Assembly: GCF_913055755.1 (NCBI RefSeq)
Contig: NZ_CAJXKH010000001.1
Location: forward strand, 62,001 to 126,000
Direction of reading: 5' to 3'
DNA length: 64,000 nucleotides
DNA from: an uncultured Microbulbifer sp.
Lineage (GTDB): Bacteria > Pseudomonadota > Gammaproteobacteria > Pseudomonadales > Cellvibrionaceae
Each line of letters opens with the position of its first letter. The stretch's first letter is position 1. The notes beneath the pieces are model-generated. The model ran no database searches and was not told the DNA's origin. It was given only the letters and a program-made list of their open reading frames with translations. The translations under genes were made by a program, and so were the position numbers. Below are positions 35,282-43,798 of the stretch, piece after piece.

Positions 35282-37732
35282 TCAGAAATGATAACGCCCG
35301 GAGAGTCCCAGCGTACGCGGCAAACTGATGTAATCCTTGGAGGCATTGCCGTAGAAGTTTTCAGCTGGATCGGTGCCCATATGGGCCTCTGTCAAAGCGC
35401 CGGTCACACCATCTTCGTTGAACAGGTTTTTGGCAAACAGGGTAATATCCCAGTCTTCAGCCACCAGGGTACTGCTGGCATTCCAGAGCTGGAAAGCGTC
35501 GAACTCGGCATAGGTTCTGCCCGCACCGATCGCGTTGGTGGTTTCCGACTGGTAGTAGCCACCGAGACGCGAAACCAGGGTAAAGCCTTCCGCAACGCTG
35601 GTGGTGTGATCCAGGGAGACCGACAGCGTGTGCTCGGCAGTACCCGGCAGGGTGGCGCCAGCCTCGGCGACCATGAACTCACCCAGAATGCCGTCGCCCT
35701 GCCAGTTACCATAGGGCTGATAGAAGTCAGACGTAAGTTCCGCATCCACAAAGGCATAACCCATGCTGTAGTGAACGCTCTCGCTCAGGTTGCCTTCAAG
35801 TTCGACTTCCAGTCCCTGGGTGCGCGCCTCATCGCCATTAACCGCAGCGAAAAATCCCCAGTTGGCGGTGGCGGTATTCAACTGCGGATCCGTCCAGTCC
35901 ATGCGGAACAGTGACACGGTGTAACGCATTGCGTCGGTCGCCCCCTTGATACCGAGCTCGTAGTTCATCACCTGGTCGGCGCCGTACTGCAGGTAATCCG
36001 GGCTCTCTGCAAAACCACCGGCCAGCGGCACCGCATTGGCGCCGCCGCGGCGATAGCCTTCGGACACCGTGGCGTAGAGCATGGTGCGCTCGGTCATATC
36101 CCAGGAGACGTTCGCCTTCAGCAGGGTATCCTCATCCTCGGTGGTGAAACTGGCCCGGGTGCTCTCTTCCGGCTCTGGCCAGATAGGCAGCTGCAGCACC
36201 GAGTCGTTGGTCAACTTGTTATCAAACGCACGCAGGCCCAGCGTCATCCGGAAGGTATCGCTGAAGTTGAACGTGGTTTCACCGAATACGGCGGCATCGG
36301 TAAAGTTCTGGTTGCGCCTGAAATAGAAGTCTTGATCCTGGACATTGGCGCCCCAGCCAGTAAATTCCTCGGCAAAGGAAATGCCATCTGTATAGACAGC
36401 AGGCGCAACAGAAGCCCATTCAGCCCAACCCGGCATATAGCTATTCTGTCCGGCATCGCTGTCCTGGTCCATGTAATAGAAACCGGCTACCCAGTCCACG
36501 AAGTTATCGCCGTTGGAAACCAGTCGGATCTCCTGCACCAGGGCGCTGTCTTCGTAAAAGCGTTCGGCTTTTGCCAGTGGGCGCGGAGAACCACCGTAGT
36601 ATGCGGCGAACCAGTTGTTCTGGGCATAGAAACCGGAATTGTCGCTGATCGCGATACCGTCATGGGAGTAACTGGAAGTACTGGAGGTAAACGTGGCAAA
36701 ACCCATATCCAGGGATATCTCCATGGATGTCAGGGAGACGTCGCGCTCGGAGGGTTCCAGGGTTACCGCGCCATTTTCGTAGTCATCGTAGAATTCCTCC
36801 TCACCGCCGACCCAGTTGGTGCCCCGCGTGACCTGGCGGCGCCCGCCAATCTCATCGCTCTGCATCTGGTGAGAGAGCAGTACGCTGAACTGGTCGCTGG
36901 GCTCGATCAGCAGCGCCGCCCGCGCATAGGAAATTTCCACGGTGTCCGCATCTTCCACCCGGCGGAAGATCGGCGCACCCGCGGCGATATCGCCTCCAGC
37001 GGCGACCGGCGCCCCCGCAGAATTCAATTCGTACACGTTCGTGTAATCTACGATACCGTCATTATCGATGGTTCCGGCGTACGCGCGCAGTGCCATCTTG
37101 TCCCCGAGCGGCATATTCACCAGGGCATCGGCACTGAGATTGGTGCCCTCAGAGCCTTCGGTCTGGCTGACACTGGTGGCGACTTTGGCCTCAAAGCCCT
37201 CCGTGGACGGCTTGGCCATGATGTAACGGACAGTCCCCGCAAGAGAACCGGAACCGTAAAGCGTGCCCTGGGGGCCGCGCAGCACTTCCACCCGCTCAAT
37301 ATCTTTCAGCACGAAGTTGCCATATAGGGGGGTATCGTCGATGTAGGTAGCTACCGTGGGCACCGCGGATAGCGGTACGTCACCATTGGCTCCGGTATCC
37401 ACGTTCATGCCGCGAATAATGACACCGTTGACCGTGCCTGAATTTCGGTAGCCGCGATCGACAACCGTCAGCCCCGGAACGCTGCGCATCATTTCCGCCG
37501 CGTCGGTAATCTGGCTTGCCTCCAGCTCGTCGCCGGACACCGCAGAAATATTGTAGGGAATATCCTGTACGCTCTGTGCACGGCGGGTCGCGGTTACGAC
37601 GATTTCCTCGATCGGCTCGACGCTCTGCGCAACCGATATCTGTGGCGCTGCTGCCAGTGTCCCCGCAGACACTGCCGCTACGGCACCTGCCAGAATGGAC
37701 TTGCAAAACCCCTGATTGGATAGTTGTTTCAT
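35282..37732 (-). CDS. TonB-dependent outer-membrane receptor
   Basis: An 816-residue receptor with a signal peptide (ILAGAVAAVSAGTLAAAPQ), TonB box (EEIVVTATRR), plug domain (VQDIPYNISAVSGDELEA, VNGVIIRGMN, VEVLRGPQGTLYGSGSLAG) and a beta-barrel ending in Phe (GLSGRYHF). The plug is of the FyuA/siderophore-like style used for many ligands besides iron. No iron-uptake genes are nearby; instead there are a nitrilase-family hydrolase, an MFS transporter and a MocR regulator, so a nitrogen-containing organic ligand is plausible. It is on the same strand as the nitrilase gene upstream (165 bases away). Confidence 0.9.
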   Translation of the reverse strand: MKQLSNQGFCKSILAGAVAAVSAGTLAAAPQISVAQSVEPIEEIVVTATRRAQSVQDIPYNISAVSGDELEASQITDAAEMMRSVPGLTVVDRGYRNSGTVNGVIIRGMNVDTGANGDVPLSAVPTVATYIDDTPLYGNFVLKDIERVEVLRGPQGTLYGSGSLAGTVRYIMAKPSTEGFEAKVATSVSQTEGSEGTNLSADALVNMPLGDKMALRAYAGTIDNDGIVDYTNVYELNSAGAPVAAGGDIAAGAPIFRRVEDADTVEISYARAALLIEPSDQFSVLLSHQMQSDEIGGRRQVTRGTNWVGGEEEFYDDYENGAVTLEPSERDVSLTSMEISLDMGFATFTSSTSSYSHDGIAISDNSGFYAQNNWFAAYYGGSPRPLAKAERFYEDSALVQEIRLVSNGDNFVDWVAGFYYMDQDSDAGQNSYMPGWAEWASVAPAVYTDGISFAEEFTGWGANVQDQDFYFRRNQNFTDAAVFGETTFNFSDTFRMTLGLRAFDNKLTNDSVLQLPIWPEPEESTRASFTTEDEDTLLKANVSWDMTERTMLYATVSEGYRRGGANAVPLAGGFAESPDYLQYGADQVMNYELGIKGATDAMRYTVSLFRMDWTDPQLNTATANWGFFAAVNGDEARTQGLEVELEGNLSESVHYSMGYAFVDAELTSDFYQPYGNWQGDGILGEFMVAEAGATLPGTAEHTLSVSLDHTTSVAEGFTLVSRLGGYYQSETTNAIGAGRTYAEFDAFQLWNASSTLVAEDWDITLFAKNLFNEDGVTGALTEAHMGTDPAENFYGNASKDYISLPRTLGLSGRYHF

Positions 37733-37897
37733 GCTGCCCTCGACTAGGTTTGGTTCTCTTATTTTGAATTTATTTGCCGGCCGGACTGCGCCCGCGATTA
37801 CCTGTAAAAGATTCTTGTCGCTGTCATTGGCATAAACCTAGTGCCAGTTAGTGTATACCGAATGGTCCAGTTTTCCTGTTGCGATATTGACTGCTGG

Positions 37898-38752
37898 TTA
37901 TTCGGGAACTTTCAGCGGGCCCAGCTTCTCCAGCGCGGATGAAACCGCACCGAGCTGATACTGGGGATATTGCACCCGCCCGTCGCGGAAACTTTTAAGT
38001 GTTTGCCCCAGGCCTTTCATGCCGCGCTCTCGAACCCGGGTTACTTTTTCCACATCTATTTCAAATGCAATAATTTCTTCGTCTACCGACGCCTCGTGAA
38101 TCGTTTCTCCTTCCGGGCCAACGACGATGGATCGACCCACCCCCTGGGCCCCTGCGGAGTTCACATCCACTACGTAGCACTGGTTCATCACCGCGCTGGC
38201 ACGCACGATGGAGAGCTCATCCTGGCGGTCGATGGTGTCGGTTTTGGTCGGATGTATCAGGACTTCGGCACCGAGCCACGCCAGTGCACGGGTCGTTTCC
38301 GGGAACCAGATGTCATAACAGATAGAAACGCCAAAACGCCCAACTTCCGGCACATCAAACACCACGAACTGGTCACCGGCAGTGACGCCTTTTTCATAGG
38401 GCAGGAAGGGGTAGATCTTGCGATAGCGATCGACGATTTCACCCGCGGGATTAATAACCGGCGTGGTGTTGAACACCGCACTGCCGCATTTTTCATACAT
38501 GGAACCGGGCACCAGCCAGATACCCAGTTCCCGCGCTGCACGACAAAATGCCGCTTCTTCCGGGGACGGCAGCTCTTTTGCGTGTTGCGCACCGACCCCA
38601 CGCAAGGCAAGTTCGCTCAGCACCACCATCTTTACCCAGGGGTAACGCAACTTGGTGCGCTGGATTTTCTGCAGCAGCAACTCCAGGTTGTCTGTTTCTT
38701 CCAGCTTGAGCTGAAGAGCTGCGATACCGAAAGGGCTGCTTCTATTACTCAT
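37898..38752 (-). CDS. Nitrilase-superfamily carbon-nitrogen hydrolase
   Basis: A 284-residue cytoplasmic C-N hydrolase. The catalytic triad is Glu47 (SELALRG), Lys112 (RYRKIYPF) and Cys145 (SICYDIWFPE). It cleaves an amide, carbamoyl or nitrile bond. The Cys context resembles amidases and N-carbamoyl hydrolases more than true nitrilases, but the substrate is not certain. The start was moved from 38833 to ATG 38752, which has AGGAA ten bases upstream and gives family length. It is divergent from an MFS transporter across a 315-base region with an inverted repeat. Confidence 0.88.
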   Translation of the reverse strand: MSNRSSPFGIAALQLKLEETDNLELLLQKIQRTKLRYPWVKMVVLSELALRGVGAQHAKELPSPEEAAFCRAARELGIWLVPGSMYEKCGSAVFNTTPVINPAGEIVDRYRKIYPFLPYEKGVTAGDQFVVFDVPEVGRFGVSICYDIWFPETTRALAWLGAEVLIHPTKTDTIDRQDELSIVRASAVMNQCYVVDVNSAGAQGVGRSIVVGPEGETIHEASVDEEIIAFEIDVEKVTRVRERGMKGLGQTLKSFRDGRVQYPQYQLGAVSSALEKLGPLKVPE

Positions 38753-39067
38753 CACACACCGGTTCCTGCTTATTCTGTAGTGAATCCGGCGGCCCCAGCC
38801 CCGGTTCTGCCTCCCGGGGTGGTACAAGGCCATCCCGAGTTGGCCTTATATTGGCCCAGCACAGGCCGGGCCTATAGGGCCAGATCGGCGCACGTCATGA
38901 GGCCAACCGGGATACTGGGCCGATCAGGAGGGTGGAAGGGGTGGTTGGATCCAACGGTGACCGGCAACTGGCACTATCCCGTCGCGTGTAATAAGTTAGC
39001 TTTGGTCCGGATCATCGCCGGTACTGTACCGGCCCGAATAACACCGATAATGATTTCCGGAGCGGTT
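38753..39067. promoter_or_regulatory. Divergent nitrilase-MFS promoter region with inverted repeat
   Basis: TCCCGAGTTGGCC (38833-38845) and GGCCAACCGGGA (38901-38912) form an inverted repeat with one extra base, about 55 bases apart. Between them lie TTGGCC-TTATA-TTGGCC (38840-38856) as a direct repeat, TATAGGGCC and GGCCCAG/CTGGGCC pairs. This concentration of GGCC half-sites in a gap flanking the MocR-regulated locus suggests operator DNA. The remainder shows no gene; GGAG lies six bases before the MFS start. Confidence 0.5.
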
Positions 39068-40309
39068 ATGCACAATTCCAGCGACCAGGCAGTATCTCCA
39101 GGGCAGCAGGAACAGAACGGCTACTCACTGCGGCACGCTATCGCCGCATTTCGCTCCAGCGATAGCTGGGTCGCGAGCGTACTTCTGGCCTTCCTGTCTT
39201 CCGCCGGTCTCTACTATGTCAATATTTTCCCGGTCATCGTGGATGCACTGATGGCCGGTGCCGGGCTATCCGCGGAACAGGCCGGGCAGATTACTTTTGC
39301 CAACACCATTGGTGCCGTAATCGGCGCCTTCTGCATTTCCTGGCTGATCCGCCATATCCCGCGCTGGAAGCAATTGGCCGCACTCCTGCTGTGCTGCTCC
39401 ATTGGCATGGACGTCATCACCATCCAGCTGGCCAACCTCGACCTGCTGATCCCACTGCGACTGGTCCACGGCATTCTCGGTGGCGCGCTGGTGGGGCTTG
39501 GATTTGCCGTAATCGCCCGCAGCGGTATCGCCGGGCGCAGTTACAGCATGGTGCTGCTGGTGCAATACACCGGCGGTGCACTGGGCCTGCTGTTGTTGCC
39601 AGAACTGGTGGCACAGCACGGGACTTATGTGCCCTTTTACGCGCTGATTACTTTCAGCCTGATCACACTCCTGATGTTGCCGCTGATCGCGGACTACCCG
39701 CTGCCAACGGACGAGGTGGCACAGCGCTCATCCTCGACAGCGGGGACGCCCGCGGTTCGCTTCGGCCCCATCATCATTACCCTGATTGCACTGTTCTGTT
39801 TCCAGTTTGCCAATATGGCCCTATTCGCGTTTATCTTTGACCTGGGCAAATCATTTGAACTGCCGCTGGGCTTTATCAGTAAAACCCTGTTCTGGGCCAA
39901 TCTTATCGCCATCGGCGGTGCTGCACTGGCAGCAGTCACCGGGCAACGTTTCCCGTTGGCCGGGCCGCTGGCGGTGGCACTGATTGTGACGCTGGTGGGG
40001 CTGGCAATGTTTGCATTCAGCAATATCAAGCCAATATTCATCATGGCCAATGTGGTGACCGGTGTGACCTGGGCTTTTTGCGTGCCCTATTTTCTAACCA
40101 TGGCTTCGCGGTTTGATAGCGCAGGGCAAATGGGGGCATTCGGCGGCTTTGCGTCAAAGTGCGGCCTGGCTTGCGGGCCACTGCTCGCGGGATATTTTAT
40201 TACCGGCGGTGGGACTTATACGCAGCTGGTCGTTATTGCCACTGCGATGCTGGCGGTTTGCCTCGCGGCGATACCGGCCGCAGCGAAACTCGATGCCGCC
40301 ACTGCGTGA
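39068..40309 (+). CDS. MFS transporter
   Basis: A 413-residue inner-membrane transporter with about twelve hydrophobic segments and no signal peptide. The N-terminus is polar (NSSDQAVSPGQQEQNGYS). Loop motifs are weak versions of the MFS pattern (SWLIRHIPRWKQ between TM2 and TM3, RLVHGILGGALVGLG in TM4). The longest frame runs back to 37970 across the nitrilase gene and is an artefact; ATG 39068 has GGAG six bases upstream. It may import the ligand brought in by the TonB receptor or export its product; direction cannot be told. Its stop is 3 bases from the convergent MocR gene's stop. Confidence 0.85.
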   Translation: MHNSSDQAVSPGQQEQNGYSLRHAIAAFRSSDSWVASVLLAFLSSAGLYYVNIFPVIVDALMAGAGLSAEQAGQITFANTIGAVIGAFCISWLIRHIPRWKQLAALLLCCSIGMDVITIQLANLDLLIPLRLVHGILGGALVGLGFAVIARSGIAGRSYSMVLLVQYTGGALGLLLLPELVAQHGTYVPFYALITFSLITLLMLPLIADYPLPTDEVAQRSSSTAGTPAVRFGPIIITLIALFCFQFANMALFAFIFDLGKSFELPLGFISKTLFWANLIAIGGAALAAVTGQRFPLAGPLAVALIVTLVGLAMFAFSNIKPIFIMANVVTGVTWAFCVPYFLTMASRFDSAGQMGAFGGFASKCGLACGPLLAGYFITGGGTYTQLVVIATAMLAVCLAAIPAAAKLDAATA

Positions 40310-40312
40310 AAG

Positions 40313-42115
40313 TTATTTATTGGCGATAATGGCGGCATCAATCAACTTGCCGACGTCGTTGAACCACTTGATGCGGTGGCCATCTGTCACTACGTGAAAG
40401 CTCGCCTTGCGGCCATAGGACCAGGTGCGCCACTGGCGCACCCAGTGATCCCCATCCAGCCACCAGCGGCCGGTGTCCGTCTCGTCCATATCCACGTCAT
40501 TGCGCGAATAGCCCAGCATGGTGCCATCGGCCCTGAGCTCAATACGGTAAGACTCACCAAGGGTGTTGGTGCCCAGGAAAATCGCACCGGGCATTTCCCG
40601 CTGCAGGTCCTGCGCACGCAGACGGCGGCCACCGGCAGCTTCGAGCGTTTCCTCTTCCGCCTGCAACTCTCCGTTGATTAAACGCGCCAACACCTTGACT
40701 CCCGGCTCGATCCTGTCGGCATCGATTGCAGAAAAGCCCAGGCGCACCGCGCTGCCATCCTTGACCGCCTCCAGCAACAGGCCATTTTGCTCGGCGCTGA
40801 CCTGCAATTGTGCCGCATCTATATTTTCCGGAAGCTCAAGCCAGCAGGCAGTGCCGCAGCTGGCACGGCGGACTTTGAGTTTTGGCAAGTGGTACATCAG
40901 CGCTTCCCCCAGGGCGCTCCAGCGCTCACGCAATTGCTGGGTGATCTTGAACAGCGCCGCATCCAGGTGGCCGGAAGCGATAAACTTCGCCAGCAGGCGC
41001 TGGTTCACGGCCGGCGCCCGTTCCCGCAGGGTATAGCGCAGTGCGCGCAGGCGCTGGACCACCGGCTTGGGGGCAACCACAAAGGCCAACTGCATCCCCG
41101 GATCAATGATTTTGGGGAACTGATAGAGGTAGATCACCGGGCTTCCCCCCTCCATGCTTTTCAGCGGCGGAAGCGGGCTGCCGTGGTAACAGAAATCATG
41201 GTCACAGTCGTTTTCAATCACCACCGCTTTCTGCTCTGCCACCTGCTTCAGCAACTGCCGGCGGCGTTCGAGACTGGTGGTGACGGCGGTGGGATTGTGC
41301 ACATTGGGTTGCAGGTAGAGGCAGCTGGCGCTTCGGAAACGTTCATCCAGCAGAGGACCATCTGCGTCCTGTGACAACGGTAGAAACTGCACCCCGGTAC
41401 GCCGGAAAATTTCTCCGGTTTCCCCGGCGACCGGCTGCACCAATCCCAGCTTGCGCCCGGGCCCAAGCAACAGCTCTCCCAACAGGTAACAGGCCTGCTC
41501 GAGCCCGCTGGTCAAAAGGATCTGACCCGGCTCTACATAAATCCCCCGGCGGGGCAGCAGGCGGGTACAGATCTGTTCTACAAGGTTGCGGTCGTCGTCA
41601 TTGTTGCCCAGGGTCGCCCACTGCGCGACCTCCCGCGCGGTAAAGATATCCCGCGTGCACTCACGCCATTCACTGCCGGGATAAAGCCTGGGGTCGTATT
41701 CATTGCTGACAAAGGGGTAGGGATACTGAAGCCAGTTGGCGGGGCGCGCCTGCAACGCGCGCCGGCTGACGGAAACCGGATTGCAGTGCTTACGCCAGAA
41801 GTTGCGGTCATCATCGCCGCTGCGGGGCAGCTCCCCGACACCGTGGCTCACCACACCCTGCTGGGACACCGTCTCGCTGACGTAAAACCCGCTGCGCTCC
41901 CGGGTTACCAGAAACCCATCATCCACCAGTTGCTGGTAGGCCAGTACCACGGTGTTGCGCGCCACACTCAGCTGCTCGGCCATACCGCGGGAGGAGGGCA
42001 TCTTGTGCCCCGCGGGAATGCTGCCGGAAAGAATGCCCTGAATGAGTTTTTCCCGGATCTGCTGCTGCAGGCTCTTTTCCGCAGCGGGATCGAGAACAAT
42101 GAGTGCTTCGCTCAT
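40313..42115 (-). CDS. MocR-type regulator (GntR HTH + aminotransferase fold) with extra C-terminal domain
   Basis: A 600-residue regulator. Residues 1-80 are a GntR winged helix (SSRGMAEQLSVARNTVVLAY). Residues about 130-485 are a fold-type I aminotransferase domain with a PLP lysine at 335 (YQFPKIIDPG, replacing the usual TFSK), Asn274 (HNPTAV) and Asp303-Asp306 (ENDCDHDF). Residues about 486-600 are an added domain with TDTGRWWLDGDHW and SFHVVTDGHRIKWFN, likely a small beta-barrel; MocR proteins normally end near residue 480. The start was moved from 42211 to ATG 42115. It likely controls the nitrilase/MFS/receptor genes, using PLP plus an amine as signal. Confidence 0.85.
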   Translation of the reverse strand: MSEALIVLDPAAEKSLQQQIREKLIQGILSGSIPAGHKMPSSRGMAEQLSVARNTVVLAYQQLVDDGFLVTRERSGFYVSETVSQQGVVSHGVGELPRSGDDDRNFWRKHCNPVSVSRRALQARPANWLQYPYPFVSNEYDPRLYPGSEWRECTRDIFTAREVAQWATLGNNDDDRNLVEQICTRLLPRRGIYVEPGQILLTSGLEQACYLLGELLLGPGRKLGLVQPVAGETGEIFRRTGVQFLPLSQDADGPLLDERFRSASCLYLQPNVHNPTAVTTSLERRRQLLKQVAEQKAVVIENDCDHDFCYHGSPLPPLKSMEGGSPVIYLYQFPKIIDPGMQLAFVVAPKPVVQRLRALRYTLRERAPAVNQRLLAKFIASGHLDAALFKITQQLRERWSALGEALMYHLPKLKVRRASCGTACWLELPENIDAAQLQVSAEQNGLLLEAVKDGSAVRLGFSAIDADRIEPGVKVLARLINGELQAEEETLEAAGGRRLRAQDLQREMPGAIFLGTNTLGESYRIELRADGTMLGYSRNDVDMDETDTGRWWLDGDHWVRQWRTWSYGRKASFHVVTDGHRIKWFNDVGKLIDAAIIANK

Positions 42116-42231
42116 GTATGGCTCGTTATCGTTGTTATGGCCTGTTGCTAAGAACCAGTCGCATACTGGTTCGCTCTCTGGCAGTTTGCCCGGCGCTGGT
42201 TTCCGGTTCAAGTACCGACAATTTACCTCAA

Positions 42232-42828
42232 TCAGGTATGCGTTTTATGTGCCAATTTACGCAGGCGCAGTGCAAGCCACACCAGAATGCAGCCAAACAC
42301 AATGGCGTAGCTGCCGATCAGCCACAATAGTGCCAGCGCGCCGGCGCCCGGGCTCACCAGCAATGCCAGCCCGAACAACACGGAAATGAGGCCGGCAAAA
42401 ATCAACAGCCACTCGTGTTCAATTTCCTTGCGCAGGCGGATAGCGCCGATGATCTCAAAAATGCCCCGCACCAGTGCCCAGGCGCCGATAAAGATCACCA
42501 GCACCAGGGCGGTAACCTGCGGATAGACAAAGGTGATGATACCGGCGGCCACGCCGGTGAGACCGACAAAGAACAGCCAGCCTATGCCTTTCCGCTTGCC
42601 GCCCTTGAATGCGGAATACAGGGCAAAGACACCGTCCACCAGGGTATAGGCACCAAACAGGATGATCAGGCTGAACAGACTGATGGCCGGCCAGACAAAT
42701 GTCAGTACGCCAAACAGGATCCCCAGCAGGCCGCGCAATAGCAGCAACCACCAGTTTTCCGCAAGGGAGTGCAGCAGCGGGCGGGTAGCGAGATTGAGTT
42801 CGGAGGAAGACTGCGATTCTGTGGCCAT
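42232..42828 (-). CDS. HdeD family membrane protein (DUF308)
   Basis: A 198-residue inner-membrane protein with six hydrophobic segments in the repeated DUF308 pattern (LLRGLLGILFGVLTFVWPAI, LLFAGLISVLFGLALLVSPG in form LLIFAGLISVLFGLALLVSP). E. coli HdeD is linked to acid resistance at high cell density. The polar N-terminus (MATESQSSSELNLATRP) is cytoplasmic. It is on the same strand as the two-component genes upstream, but a 124-base gap with a hairpin separates them. Confidence 0.88.
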   Translation of the reverse strand: MATESQSSSELNLATRPLLHSLAENWWLLLLRGLLGILFGVLTFVWPAISLFSLIILFGAYTLVDGVFALYSAFKGGKRKGIGWLFFVGLTGVAAGIITFVYPQVTALVLVIFIGAWALVRGIFEIIGAIRLRKEIEHEWLLIFAGLISVLFGLALLVSPGAGALALLWLIGSYAIVFGCILVWLALRLRKLAHKTHT

Positions 42829-42848
42829 GGCGATCTCTCGGTTGCGGA

Positions 42849-42889
42849 AATCCGTCAGAGCTGGAGTTTTAGTCTCAGCCTGACGGATT
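42849..42889. repeat. 10-bp inverted repeat upstream of hdeD-type gene
   Basis: AATCCGTCAG (42849-42858) and CTGACGGATT (42880-42889) pair perfectly around 21 bases. It lies between the response-regulator stop and the HdeD start on the minus strand. It has no T-run, so it may be a weak terminator or a leader structure. Confidence 0.5.
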
Positions 42890-42952
42890 CACGAGAGTAA
42901 TTTTCCATGACCGTTCGATCACAGCGTTGCGGCGGTGCCGCGGGCGGTGGAC

Positions 42953-43771
42953 TTATATAAAGTGCTGGACCTTGTTCTTGTAGCTGCGGCTCATTTTCAA
43001 GCGCTCGCCGTTATTCAGCACCAGGTGATATTCGCCATTGATATGCGCGCAGATCTCCTGCACCCGCTGTAAATTGACAATGGTGGAGCGGTGAATGCGC
43101 TGGAACACCTTCGGGTCCAGCTGCTGCTCCAGCTCCTTCATGGTGATGCGCATCACGTGGGTTTCGCCATTCGCGTGCACGCACATATAGTCACCGGCGG
43201 CATCAATCCAGTCGATATCCCGCGCCGGTACCAGGGTAATCTTGCCGGAGTCCTTGATCGCGATTTTTTCCGGGTAGCGGTTGCCTCCCAGCTCACCCGC
43301 CGCCAGTTTTTTCTCCAGCGCCTGCGGTGTCTCATGGGTAAGGTCCGCCACCGCCTCCAGCAACTGCTCGCGCTGGGCCGCCAGGTTCTCACTGCCCAGC
43401 TTCTCGCGCACGCGTTGCAGTGCCAGTTCCAGGCGATCCTCTTCGATCGGCTTCAGCACATAGTCCACTGCGCTCACCTCGAACGCCTCTACCGCGTACT
43501 GGTCGTAAGCGGTCACGAACACCACCTGCGGCAGCTCCTCCCGCGGCAACAGCTGCACCAGTTCCAGCCCGCTGATGCCCGGCATCTGGATATCCAGGAA
43601 AACCACATCCGGACGCAGCTCCAGAATTTTTTCCTGCGCCTCGCGGCCATTGCCACATTCCGCGACAATCTCCACCCCACCGAGATTTTCCAGCCGCAAA
43701 CGCAGGCCGCGGCGGGCCAGCGGTTCGTCGTCGACAATAATGGTCTTTAAGGTTTCACTGCTACCGGTCAT
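42953..43771 (-). CDS. LytR/AlgR family response regulator (LytTR DNA-binding)
   Basis: A 272-residue response regulator. The receiver domain has acidic residues Asp14-Asp15, phosphoacceptor Asp60 (VVFLDIQMPG) and conserved Lys in YVLKPIEE. A helical linker is followed by a C-terminal LytTR DNA-binding domain (VPARDIDWIDAAGDYMCVHA, FQRIHRSTIVNL, LNNGERLKMSRSYK). The partner kinase is encoded 27 bases upstream on the same strand. Targets in this family are often envelope or motility genes; here they are unknown. Confidence 0.93.
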   Translation of the reverse strand: MTGSSETLKTIIVDDEPLARRGLRLRLENLGGVEIVAECGNGREAQEKILELRPDVVFLDIQMPGISGLELVQLLPREELPQVVFVTAYDQYAVEAFEVSAVDYVLKPIEEDRLELALQRVREKLGSENLAAQREQLLEAVADLTHETPQALEKKLAAGELGGNRYPEKIAIKDSGKITLVPARDIDWIDAAGDYMCVHANGETHVMRITMKELEQQLDPKVFQRIHRSTIVNLQRVQEICAHINGEYHLVLNNGERLKMSRSYKNKVQHFI

Positions 43772-43798
43772 GGTGCTCTCACCGCCTCTGAATTGTGG

